Below are positions 1-7,402 of a DNA stretch of 14,359 bases, one piece after another; the stretch's first letter is position 1; the number at the start of each line of letters is the position of its first letter. The position numbers and the translations under genes are program-made. The stretch covers positions 1 through 14,359 of the forward strand of contig JAVVUK010000037.1 in the NCBI GenBank assembly GCA_036653215.1, in the 5' to 3' direction. The stretch is from JADFUS01 sp036653215. Its GTDB lineage: Bacteria; Bacteroidota; Bacteroidia; Bacteroidales; Rikenellaceae. The notes under the pieces are model-generated. The model was not told the DNA's origin and searched no databases. It worked only from the letters and a program-made list of their open reading frames with translations.

Positions 1-18
1 AAAAATAATGCCAAGAAT

Positions 19-1140
19 ATGAAAAAGGTTCTTTTTGTAGCAACTGTATATAAACATATATATGCATTTCATCTGCCATATATAAAATGGTTCGTTGATA
101 ATGGATATCGTGTCGATGTAGCTGCAAAGAAAAATGCTGATGATATTGCTTATGTAACAAATAACATAGACATACCAATAGCAAGACACCCTTTTAAGCT
201 AACAAATATAAAAGCTATAAGGCAACTTAAAAATATTATAGAAAAAGAACAGTATGATTTAGTATATTGTCATACCGCCATGGGTGCTGTTGCTGCAAGA
301 TTAGCATCTATATCATCTCGTAAAACAGGCAAAACAAAAGTTTTATATGTAGCTCATGGATTTCACTTTTTTAAAGGATGCCCAAAGAAGTTTTGGATGT
401 TATACTACCCCATAGAGAAATACCTCTCACAATTTACTGATGGTATAGTAACAATAAACCAAGAAGATTATGAGATGGTTAAAACTCATAATTTTAAGAA
501 TAAAGATACTTTTCTAATCCCTGGTATCGGAGTTCCAACAGAGCGTTTTGTTGTTGTCTCAGACCAACGTAAAAGTGAGCTTAGAAAAGAGAATGGATTT
601 AATGATAATGATTTTATACTTATATACGTTGCTGAATATATATATCGTAAAAATCATAAATTTATAATCGATTCCATTCCTCTTCTAATAGAGAAAATTC
701 CAAATCTAAAAATTCTATTTGCAGGAAGAGGTATTCTTATGGATGAGACGATAAATTACAACAAGAGCAAAGGATTAGATAAATACGTTGAGTTTCTTGG
801 TTTCAGAAAAGACATAGGTCAACTTGTAGCATTAAGTGACATAGGAATTTCTGCCTCTCGACAAGAAGGGCTTGGACTCAACATAGCAGAAGAGATGTTC
901 TGTAAAATTCCTGTTGTAGCAACAATAGACAGAGGTCACAAAGAATTGATCATAAATGGTGAAACTGGTTTTATGTTTAAACAAGGCGATCACAACGATT
1001 TTGCTAATAGGGTGATAGAGTTATATGACGATAATGAAAAACGAACCAAAATGGGAAATAAAGCTTTTGAATATGTACAAAAATTCAGATTAGAAAATTC
1101 GTTGGAATGTGTATCTAAAATATTCAAACATTATTTATAA
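19..1140 (+). CDS. GT4-family (CapM/EpsD-like) glycosyltransferase
   Basis: Predicted retaining GT-B glycosyltransferase that adds a sugar from a nucleotide-sugar donor to a growing lipid-linked surface glycan at the cytoplasmic face. The 373-residue protein has the family's usual length. The N-terminal half begins with a hydrophobic strand (KKVLFVATV) and contains the AHGFHFFKG segment (about residues 112-120) typical of CapM-like enzymes. The C-terminal half carries the donor-site E-x7-E motif (E283 and E291, in EGLGLNIAEE) followed by PVVATIDRGHKELI and NGETGFMF, the usual GT4 donor-binding region. The ATG at 19 is the first start in frame and lies in an A-rich context. An in-frame TAA at 6-8 may be the end of an upstream gene, but too little is visible to call one. 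The next gene starts 14 nt downstream, so it is probably the first visible gene of a longer operon. Donor and acceptor sugars cannot be deduced. Confidence 0.9.
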   Translation: MKKVLFVATVYKHIYAFHLPYIKWFVDNGYRVDVAAKKNADDIAYVTNNIDIPIARHPFKLTNIKAIRQLKNIIEKEQYDLVYCHTAMGAVAARLASISSRKTGKTKVLYVAHGFHFFKGCPKKFWMLYYPIEKYLSQFTDGIVTINQEDYEMVKTHNFKNKDTFLIPGIGVPTERFVVVSDQRKSELRKENGFNDNDFILIYVAEYIYRKNHKFIIDSIPLLIEKIPNLKILFAGRGILMDETINYNKSKGLDKYVEFLGFRKDIGQLVALSDIGISASRQEGLGLNIAEEMFCKIPVVATIDRGHKELIINGETGFMFKQGDHNDFANRVIELYDDNEKRTKMGNKAFEYVQKFRLENSLECVSKIFKHYL

Positions 1141-1154
1141 AAATAAGAAACCTC

Positions 1155-2291
1155 ATGAATGTACGAGAAATTAAGCTATTTATAAAAAACATATTAGGAA
1201 AGAAAACCGATAGAAAATTATTGGCTTTCTATGTAGACGATTGGGGCAGCGTTAGAACCAAAGACAAAAAAGCTATCGATTATCTTCAAGCGAAAGGAGT
1301 GAAGTTTATTGGTCATGGATCACATTTTTCGAGACTCGATTCTTTAGAATGTAACGTTTATTTGTATTCTCTATTTGAAGTTTTATCTTCTGTAAAAGAT
1401 AAAAACGGAAATGGTGCTTGTTTCACAGCTGTCATGAACCCTTGTAATCCTAATTTTGAAGCGATTAAGGCAAATGGATTTACTGAGTTTATCTCTGAAC
1501 CTTTTACAGAAACTCTGAAAAAATATGGCAAGGGATACGAAAATGTATTTGATCTTTGGCAAGAAGGAATAAAAAAGAATTTATTTTATCCTATGTTTCA
1601 TGGCACAGAGCACGTATCAAGGAAGCAATGGATGAGAGCATTAACAGATGATGAAAATCCTGAACAATGGGCTTTTGAATGTGAGTCGGTAGGCGTTCCT
1701 GATGTTGAAGGGTATAAAAGTTATAGTGGAACGATGCAACCATACTATATAGAAACAGCTAATGACAATATAGCTTTAGCAGAAAACATAAAAAAAGGCA
1801 CATCTGCAATTGAAAATCTATTTGGGTTTAAAACACGCCAATTTAAAGCTGGTGGTGATGTAGTAAGCCCAGAGTTGCGTCCTATATTGAAAGAGTGCGG
1901 CATAGAATATTTAGACGAAGGGTTATACATAAAAAAACATATCGGAGATGGGAAGTATGTTACATCGGTCAACTATTTTGGAAAGATAAATAAAATAGGA
2001 CAAAAGATCCTTGTACGTAACTGTATGTTTGAACCTTGTGGCGAATATTCTACTACTTTGGGCAATGTCGACAATTGTATGGAAGAGATAGATATGGCAT
2101 TCAGATGTGGGAAACCTGCTGTAATAAGCTCACATCGTGTAAATTATGTAGGGTCTATATCTCCTAAAAACAGGGAGAACGGTCTATCAAAACTTAAATC
2201 TTTATTAGAAGAGGTGGTTAGAAAATACCCTGACGTCGAATTTGTGAATGCAGATCAACTTGGAGATATTATTTTTAAAAAACAGAATTAA
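1155..2291 (+). CDS. NodB/CE4-like polysaccharide deacetylase family protein (divergent)
   Basis: This 378-residue protein shows the metal-site layout of the polysaccharide deacetylase superfamily. An Asp-Asp pair sits in a hydrophobic strand context (FYVDDWG, D28 D29), an H-x3-H motif follows (H149 and H153 in FHGTEH), FKAGG lies around 230-234, and a late histidine strand ends in SSHRVN (H327). The family removes N- or O-acyl groups from sugars using a divalent metal, so it may trim an acetyl group from a glycan intermediate. No signal peptide or membrane segment is apparent, which suggests a cytoplasmic enzyme rather than a secreted one. It is longer than a bare NodB domain, with extra sequence around 155-215. 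The start follows the previous gene by 14 nt, and its stop overlaps the next ATG by one base (TAATG). The family call is fairly firm; the substrate is unknown, and a non-deacetylase role is possible. Confidence 0.72.
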   Translation: MNVREIKLFIKNILGKKTDRKLLAFYVDDWGSVRTKDKKAIDYLQAKGVKFIGHGSHFSRLDSLECNVYLYSLFEVLSSVKDKNGNGACFTAVMNPCNPNFEAIKANGFTEFISEPFTETLKKYGKGYENVFDLWQEGIKKNLFYPMFHGTEHVSRKQWMRALTDDENPEQWAFECESVGVPDVEGYKSYSGTMQPYYIETANDNIALAENIKKGTSAIENLFGFKTRQFKAGGDVVSPELRPILKECGIEYLDEGLYIKKHIGDGKYVTSVNYFGKINKIGQKILVRNCMFEPCGEYSTTLGNVDNCMEEIDMAFRCGKPAVISSHRVNYVGSISPKNRENGLSKLKSLLEEVVRKYPDVEFVNADQLGDIIFKKQN

Positions 2292-2902
2292 TGAAATTAT
2301 ATAGTGCGTTCTTCAAGCGATTTTGTGATTTCACAATTGCTTTAATAGGATTGTCTTGTCTTATACCTCTATTATTCCCTCTTTCTATATTACTCTATAT
2401 ATACAATAATGGAGGGCTTTTTTTCAGACAAGAAAGAATTGGCAGAAATGGGGAACTCTTCACAGTCATGAAATTTAAGACTATGAACGATAAAAAAGAT
2501 AAAACAGGTAAATTATTATCAGATACCCAAAGATTGACAAAACTCGGTAATTTCGTGCGTTCAACATCACTTGATGAGCTACCGCAACTCATAAATGTCA
2601 TAAAAGGAGATATGAGTCTTGTTGGACCTCGTCCTTTATTAAAAAAATATGTACCTTTGTATTCAATAGAGCAATTTCGAAGACACGAGGTAAGACCAGG
2701 TATAACAGGTTGGGCTCAAGTAAACGGAAGAAATGATATATCTTGGACAAAGAAATTTGAACTTGACGTTTGGTATGTAGACCACGTATCTCTATTGTTA
2801 GATATAAAAATATTATTTATAACTGTCAAGAAAGTCTTTGTAAGAGATGGTATAAACAAAGAAGGATGTTCTACAACAGTATCATTTAACGGACACAACT
2901 AA
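2291..2902 (+). CDS. PglC/WcaJ-type monotopic phosphoglycosyl transferase (initiating sugar transferase)
   Basis: This enzyme transfers a sugar-1-phosphate from a UDP-sugar to undecaprenyl phosphate, the first membrane step in building a surface glycan. At 203 residues it matches the small PglC form rather than the larger multi-membrane WbaP/WcaJ form. A single hydrophobic stretch (about 12-37) fits the re-entrant membrane helix of the monotopic family. It is followed by [15 protein letters not shown], the catalytic Asp-Glu dyad (D95 E96 in SLDELPQ), SLVGPRP (109-115) and [13 protein letters not shown] (135-147), all hallmark motifs. It overlaps the upstream stop by 1 nt and its own stop overlaps the next gene by 1 nt, pointing to translational coupling. 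With the PglD-like and PglE-like genes of this operon it suggests an N-acylated amino-dideoxy sugar as the first sugar, though the exact UDP-sugar is inferred. Confidence 0.93.
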   Translation: MKLYSAFFKRFCDFTIALIGLSCLIPLLFPLSILLYIYNNGGLFFRQERIGRNGELFTVMKFKTMNDKKDKTGKLLSDTQRLTKLGNFVRSTSLDELPQLINVIKGDMSLVGPRPLLKKYVPLYSIEQFRRHEVRPGITGWAQVNGRNDISWTKKFELDVWYVDHVSLLLDIKILFITVKKVFVRDGINKEGCSTTVSFNGHN

Positions 2903-3543
2903 TGAAAGAGATTGCTATATATGGATTTGGAGGCTTTGGAAGAGAAGTAGCATGCCTTATAAATATGATAAACGAGGTGACTCCACAATGGAAAATAATC
3001 GGTTTTTTTGACGATGGATATGCCATAGGGACAAAAAACAGATATGGAGAAGTATTAGGAGGTCTTAATGAACTTAACAATTGGGATAGAGAGTTGTCGG
3101 TAGTTATTACTATTGCAACACCTCATATTCTTGAAAAGCTATCATCATCCATCACTAATTCTAAGGTCTCATTTCCTAACATTATGGCCCCAAATACTAT
3201 AATATTTGACAATGAGGCTTTTAAAATAGGAAAGGGGAATATCTTCTTCTTGGGGTGTCGCATAAGTTGTGATGTGGAAATAGGTGACTTTAACATCGCA
3301 AATGGTGCCGTATCTTTAGGCCATGATGTTCATATCGGCTGTTTCAACGTGTTAGGCCCCTCAACAAGAATTTCCGGAGGAAGTATTATTGGCAACACTA
3401 ATTTCTTTGGAGTTTATGCAACAATACTTCAAAACATAAAAATAGGGAACAACACTCGTATAGGTGCTTCGTCTATTGTTATACGAAACACTAAAGATAA
3501 TTTTACATATGTTGGAAATCCCGCAAAAAAAATAGACTTTTAA
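2902..3543 (+). CDS. PglD/NeuD-family sugar N-acyltransferase (left-handed beta-helix)
   Basis: This 213-residue protein has the two-domain PglD/NeuD design. An N-terminal Rossmann-like nucleotide-sugar domain starts with IYGFGGFGREVA (6-17) and includes FFDDGY. A C-terminal hexapeptide-repeat beta-helix runs from about 105 to 205 (repeats such as VEIGDF, VHIGCF, IKIGNN, TRIGAS) and ends with VGNPAKKI at the acyl-CoA site. H141 in GHDVHIG aligns by motif with the catalytic base of Campylobacter PglD. Family members acylate the C4 amino group of a UDP-4-amino-4,6-dideoxy sugar with acetyl-CoA. Here the gene directly precedes a ketosynthase/ACP cassette, so the donor could be a 3-hydroxyacyl thioester instead; that is inference. 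The amino substrate would be supplied by the DegT-type aminotransferase at the operon's end. ATG overlaps the previous stop by 1 nt, and the following gene begins 1 nt after the stop. Confidence 0.88.
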   Translation: MKEIAIYGFGGFGREVACLINMINEVTPQWKIIGFFDDGYAIGTKNRYGEVLGGLNELNNWDRELSVVITIATPHILEKLSSSITNSKVSFPNIMAPNTIIFDNEAFKIGKGNIFFLGCRISCDVEIGDFNIANGAVSLGHDVHIGCFNVLGPSTRISGGSIIGNTNFFGVYATILQNIKIGNNTRIGASSIVIRNTKDNFTYVGNPAKKIDF

Positions 3544-3544
3544 T

Positions 3545-4606
3545 ATGGCATTTCAAAATATAAAAAACGTAAAGATTGTTGGCATTAGTGCCACTGTTCC
3601 GAAACACAAAGAGGATAATCTAAATTTAGAAATTCTTGGAACTTCAGAAGATAGACAAAAATTTGTTGATGCAACAGGTATACGATTTAGACATACCGTT
3701 GCAGATAGTGGGTTATGCACATCCGACTTATGTTATTCATCGGCCGAAAAGTTAATAGAAGAGTTACAATGGGATAAATCCGAAATAGATTGCCTTATTT
3801 TCGTCACTCAAACTCCAGACTATGTGCTTCCTGCAACATCATGTATATTACAAAACAGATTAGGACTATCTCAAGAATGTTTTGCTATGGACATATCATT
3901 AGGTTGTTCCGGATGGGTATATGGTCTTGCCACAATATCGGCACTCATATCCGCCGGCGGTTTTAAAAAAGGGCTTCTATTATCTGGAGATACCGTAACA
4001 ATGACAAAATCGCCAAGGGATAAATCTACATACCCTTTATTTGGAGACGCAGGTACAGCAACAGCGTTAACATTTGATACACAAGCTAAGGATATGAAAT
4101 TTCACTTTGGAACAGATGGGAGCAACAGCGAATCTATAATCATAAAAGATGGTGGGTTTAGAAATGTATATACCCCTACATCATCCGAATACTTTGAAGC
4201 TGAACCCGGAGTATTCCGTACAAATATGCAAAGCGTACTTAATGGAGCTCAGGTTTTCACTTTCGGCATAACAAAAGCACCAAAAAGCATAAAGGCATTA
4301 TTAGAATATTCTAATAAAAATATTGAAGAAATAGACTATCTGCTTCTACATCAGGCAAATACGTTTATGACTAATAAAATAAGTAAAAAAGCAGGTGCTG
4401 ACATTAACAAGGTTCCATATTCTATTGGCGAATATGGAAATACATCATCAGCATCAATCCCATTGACTATGGTAACACAACTAAATGACAAACTCACAAA
4501 AGGGTCAAACGATATATTAGCATGTGGCTTTGGTGTCGGATTTTCATGGGGGTCAACAATAATAAACTTAGACACAATAAAGTGTCCCACAATAATAGAA
4601 ATATAA
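3545..4606 (+). CDS. FabH-like 3-oxoacyl-ACP synthase III (first copy)
   Basis: A 353-residue ketosynthase III-type thiolase-fold enzyme, expected to condense an acyl starter with malonyl-ACP. The full Cys-His-Asn triad is present: C121 in DISLGCSGW, H269 in LLHQANTF and N299 in YGNTSSAS. The QTPDYxxPATS segment (about 89-99) and the LFGDAG loop (165-170) also fit the family. It is slightly longer than housekeeping FabH (about 317-335 residues). A place inside a glycan operon, next to a dedicated ACP, argues for a specialised acyl chain rather than bulk fatty acid synthesis. The start lies 1 nt after the PglD-like stop and 13 nt separate it from the ACP gene. It resembles the second ketosynthase at 4854-5906 along its whole length (shared motifs, equal triad spacing, similar C-terminus), so the two look like paralogues. 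Which starter it accepts cannot be read from the sequence. Confidence 0.93.
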   Translation: MAFQNIKNVKIVGISATVPKHKEDNLNLEILGTSEDRQKFVDATGIRFRHTVADSGLCTSDLCYSSAEKLIEELQWDKSEIDCLIFVTQTPDYVLPATSCILQNRLGLSQECFAMDISLGCSGWVYGLATISALISAGGFKKGLLLSGDTVTMTKSPRDKSTYPLFGDAGTATALTFDTQAKDMKFHFGTDGSNSESIIIKDGGFRNVYTPTSSEYFEAEPGVFRTNMQSVLNGAQVFTFGITKAPKSIKALLEYSNKNIEEIDYLLLHQANTFMTNKISKKAGADINKVPYSIGEYGNTSSASIPLTMVTQLNDKLTKGSNDILACGFGVGFSWGSTIINLDTIKCPTIIEI

Positions 4607-4619
4607 AAAAAATTGAATT

Positions 4620-4844
4620 ATGGAAAAGAAATTTATAGAACTTTTTAGAGAAGCTATTGAAAGAGAAGACAATATCGATTTAAATGACAAATTCAGAGAC
4701 TATCCAGAATGGAATTCTTTGGCATATTTATCTGTAATATCTATGATAGATGAAGAGTTTGATATTGTAATAGAAGGCAATGATTTTAAATTACTAAATA
4801 CTGTTGGTGATATAATATCGGATATCAATAAAAGGATTTCTTAA
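4620..4844 (+). CDS. Acyl carrier protein, specialised type
   Basis: A 74-residue, acidic, helical protein of normal ACP size. The probable phosphopantetheine attachment serine is S33 in EWNSLAYL, followed by the helix SVISMIDEEFDI, matching the ACP helix II pattern. The usual Asp-Ser-Leu is here Asn-Ser-Leu with a preceding Trp, as is seen in many specialised carrier proteins. It would carry the growing acyl chain as a thioester between the two flanking ketosynthases and the ketoreductase. No phosphopantetheinyl transferase or malonyl transferase is present in the window, so those would have to come from housekeeping enzymes. It is 13 nt after the first and 9 nt before the second ketosynthase gene. 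The ACP call is secure from size, motif and neighbours; the chain it carries is unknown. Confidence 0.88.
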   Translation: MEKKFIELFREAIEREDNIDLNDKFRDYPEWNSLAYLSVISMIDEEFDIVIEGNDFKLLNTVGDIISDINKRIS

Positions 4845-4853
4845 TACGCAACC

Positions 4854-5906
4854 ATGCCATTTTTAAAATTTAAAGACGTTGGTGTCAGTGCAATTGCTGC
4901 ATCTGTACCGAAAAACGTCATAGATAATTATAAATACACCGAACACTTCCCTGAAGATCAAGTAAAAGAAGTGGTGGACAAGATTGGGATTTTTGAACGT
5001 CGCTTTGCCGATGAAAACACCTGTTCTTCCGATTTATGTTTTGCAGCAGCCGAGAAGCTAATTACAGATAACAATATAGATCGTTCAGAGATTGACCTTC
5101 TTATATTTATTTCACAAACTCCAGACTATCGAATGCCGGCTACATCGGTTATCCTACAAGATAGACTTGGGCTCTCAACCAAAACAATGGCATTCGATAT
5201 TAATCTCGGATGTTCTGCTTTCATATATGGGCTTACCGTTGTTTATTCAATGATGCAGAGTGGATGTATACGCAAAGCTTTACTCCTTGACGGAGAAACT
5301 CGCTCTAAAGTATATTCACCTAAGGATCGTAAAACCGCTTTCATATTTGGTGATGGTTGCGTGGCAGCTTTGATAGAGCGAGGGAAACAATTTGGAGACT
5401 CTTTTTTCTCGCTTAACTCTGACGGATCACGTGAAGGACTCATAAAGATAGATGCCGGAGGTTATCGCAATCCAAGCAGTACAGAAACAGTAAAAGAAAA
5501 TGTAGTTGATGAATGGGGAAATATGCGTACTCTTGAGCAGGGTTATATGCTCGGAGGTGACGTTTTCAACTTTGTAATAAGAGAAATCCCAAGAGACATA
5601 AAAGCGACATTAGAATTTGCGGGTAAAGAAAAAGATTCTTTTGACTACTACATATTCCATCAAGCTAATGGCTTTATCAATGGTCATATAGCACGCAAAT
5701 TAAAATTAGATCCTGAGAAAATTCCATCTACAATTGCTAAATTTGGGAATACCTCGTCTGTATCTGTTCCTTTAACAATCGTCTCTGAGTTAAAAGGTAA
5801 AAAGCAAGGTTCTCTTCTATTATCAGCTTTTGGCGTTGGTCTAACTTGGGCAACAGGGATTATAGAACTTAACAATTGTAAAATAAGTGACATTGTTGAA
5901 ATATGA
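4854..5906 (+). CDS. FabH-like 3-oxoacyl-ACP synthase III (second copy)
   Basis: A 350-residue ketosynthase III paralogue of the gene at 3545. The triad is intact: C120 in DINLGCSAF, H269 in IFHQANGF and N299 in FGNTSSVS. It shares QTPDYxxPATS and the IFGDG loop with its sister. The two copies differ around residues 200-235, the region between the triad Cys and His, which could reflect a different acyl or ACP preference. As neither copy has lost a catalytic residue, both are probably active condensing enzymes, either acting in sequence or pairing as a heterodimer; the sequence does not decide this. The start codon ATG at 4854 lies 9 nt after the ACP stop. Its stop overlaps the ketoreductase start in an ATGA arrangement, a strong sign of coupled translation of synthase and reductase. 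Confidence 0.93.
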   Translation: MPFLKFKDVGVSAIAASVPKNVIDNYKYTEHFPEDQVKEVVDKIGIFERRFADENTCSSDLCFAAAEKLITDNNIDRSEIDLLIFISQTPDYRMPATSVILQDRLGLSTKTMAFDINLGCSAFIYGLTVVYSMMQSGCIRKALLLDGETRSKVYSPKDRKTAFIFGDGCVAALIERGKQFGDSFFSLNSDGSREGLIKIDAGGYRNPSSTETVKENVVDEWGNMRTLEQGYMLGGDVFNFVIREIPRDIKATLEFAGKEKDSFDYYIFHQANGFINGHIARKLKLDPEKIPSTIAKFGNTSSVSVPLTIVSELKGKKQGSLLLSAFGVGLTWATGIIELNNCKISDIVEI

Positions 5907-6646
5907 TAAATTCTTTTTGTTTAACAGATAAAAACATTCTTGTTACTGGGGCTTCTTCTGGCATAGGTCAACAAGTAGCTATTTCATGTTCACAGATGTC
6001 TGCTAACGTGATCATCACAGGGAGAAACAATGTGCGATTAGAGGAAACTCTTCGTTTACTCACCGGTGATAATAACGCCTTTATTTCTGCAGATCTAACT
6101 TCTGAAGAGGAGATTGATAATCTTATTGACAAGTTGCCTATTTTAAACGGACTCGTTTTAAATGCAGGAATGAATAAGAAGGAACCAACAAACCATATCT
6201 CCACAGATGCAATAACAAGTATTATGAATACAAATTTCACTTCAAATGTGATCCTTGTACGAAAACTTCTAAAAGCTAAAAAAATAGCGAAAGGGGCTTC
6301 TATTGTATTCACATCCTCAATATCTGTTTATCGTCCTGCAGTAGGGAATGCGATATATGCCGCCTCAAAAGGAGCTATCAATTCATATATGAAAGTATTA
6401 GCACTTGAGTTATCACAAAAGAGAATACGTGTAAATACCATTATGCCAGGTATGGTATGGACACACCTAATGGATAACAGTCCCATATCAAAAGAGGAAT
6501 ACGAGAAAGACGAACGTCGTTACCCTCTTGGCAGATATGGCAAACCTGAAGATATCGCAAATGCAGCTATTTTTCTACTTTCAGACGCATCATCTTGGAC
6601 TACGGGTAGTTCAATAGTTATTGACGGCGGTATATCTTTGATATAA
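5903..6646 (+). CDS. FabG-like SDR 3-oxoacyl-ACP reductase
   Basis: A classical short-chain dehydrogenase/reductase of 247 residues, close to FabG length. It has the cofactor motif TGASSGIG (15-22), NAG (87-89), and the catalytic S139, Y152 and K156 in the canonical spacing, followed by NTIMPG and a C-terminal TGSSIVIDGG. It would reduce the 3-oxoacyl-ACP made by the adjacent ketosynthases to 3-hydroxyacyl-ACP with NAD(P)H. No dehydratase or enoyl reductase accompanies it, so the expected chain ends as a 3-hydroxyacyl group. The gene begins inside the previous stop codon (ATGA, 4-nt overlap), and its own TAA overlaps the next start by 1 nt. An SDR acting on a nucleotide sugar is the main alternative, but the neighbours favour the acyl-chain role. 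Confidence 0.87.
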   Translation: MINSFCLTDKNILVTGASSGIGQQVAISCSQMSANVIITGRNNVRLEETLRLLTGDNNAFISADLTSEEEIDNLIDKLPILNGLVLNAGMNKKEPTNHISTDAITSIMNTNFTSNVILVRKLLKAKKIAKGASIVFTSSISVYRPAVGNAIYAASKGAINSYMKVLALELSQKRIRVNTIMPGMVWTHLMDNSPISKEEYEKDERRYPLGRYGKPEDIANAAIFLLSDASSWTTGSSIVIDGGISLI

Positions 6647-7389
6647 TGTATATATTTTTTTCACGAGTATTTTCTATGGTAGCAAACCCATTAACCTATA
6701 TATTTTTATTATTGGGAATAGGGCTTTTTGTAAAATCTAAAAATACGAGAAAAACAATAGGTGTTATTGCTTTATTTATTGTTTTGATTTTTAGCAATGA
6801 ACCTTTATACAGATATTCGCAACATCTATATATCGGCAACAACCTCTCTACCATAAAACAACACCATACTTATAAATATGGTGTTATTTTGGGAGGTTAT
6901 GCTAATTTTGATAGGAAAAGAGAAAGAGTAGAATTAAGTGGAAATGCAGACAGACTAATAGACGCTGTACAACTATATAAAAAAGGGGTTATACAAAAAA
7001 TCATACCCACAGGAGATTTATCAAGTCCAGGAGAGATAATGAACAAAGATCTGTTAGTGAGTTATATCTGCGGACTTGGCGTTGACTCTTCTGACATAAT
7101 TATAGAACCATATGCTAAAGTGACTAAGGAACATCCACAATGTCTGATAAATTTGCTTAGCAGAGATTCTCTTGACGCTGAGCCGTTCCTTATAATCACC
7201 TCTGCGGCACACATGAAGCGTTCTTTAGCATGTTTTAAAAACAATGGGCTAACCCCAGATTATTATAGCGTTGACACAAACATAGACCCTAATCGTTACA
7301 GATGGTGGCGTTATGTATTACCAAATTTCAACCTCTTTAGCGACTGGTTTGAATTATTTCATGAGTGGATAGGCTTATTATTTATATAA
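6646..7389 (+). CDS. YdcF/ElyC/SanA-family (DUF218) membrane protein
   Basis: A 247-residue protein with two N-terminal hydrophobic segments (about 13-29 and 37-50) and a DUF218 domain. The domain is recognisable by YGVILGGYA (78-86), NADRLIDAVQLYKKGV (100-115), IIPTGD (119-124) and ITSAAHMKRSLACF. This layout matches ElyC/YdcF. The family's biochemical function is poorly defined; in E. coli, ElyC is linked to the undecaprenyl phosphate carrier and envelope integrity, and SanA to envelope barrier function. Its presence here suggests a supporting role in lipid-linked glycan handling, which is inference. It overlaps the ketoreductase stop by 1 nt (TAATG) and lies 13 nt before the aminotransferase gene. 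A similar small membrane protein in other glycan clusters may simply be a passenger. Confidence 0.85.
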   Translation: MYIFFSRVFSMVANPLTYIFLLLGIGLFVKSKNTRKTIGVIALFIVLIFSNEPLYRYSQHLYIGNNLSTIKQHHTYKYGVILGGYANFDRKRERVELSGNADRLIDAVQLYKKGVIQKIIPTGDLSSPGEIMNKDLLVSYICGLGVDSSDIIIEPYAKVTKEHPQCLINLLSRDSLDAEPFLIITSAAHMKRSLACFKNNGLTPDYYSVDTNIDPNRYRWWRYVLPNFNLFSDWFELFHEWIGLLFI

Positions 7390-7402
7390 AGTTACAATAA
7401 AA

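Noticed and set aside
1..18. End of an upstream gene (possible TAA at 6-8)
   Set aside because: Only a few bases are visible, so neither frame nor product can be supported.
3545..5906. Housekeeping fabH locus
   Set aside because: Housekeeping fabH normally sits near plsX, rpmF or fabD/fabF. Duplicate copies inside a glycan operon with a divergent ACP indicate a specialised role.
3545..6646. Aryl polyene or dialkylresorcinol type fatty-acid/polyketide cluster
   Set aside because: Those clusters carry KAS II-type pairs, dehydratases, acyltransferases and more than one ACP. Here there are only KAS III-type enzymes, one ACP and one reductase among sugar genes.
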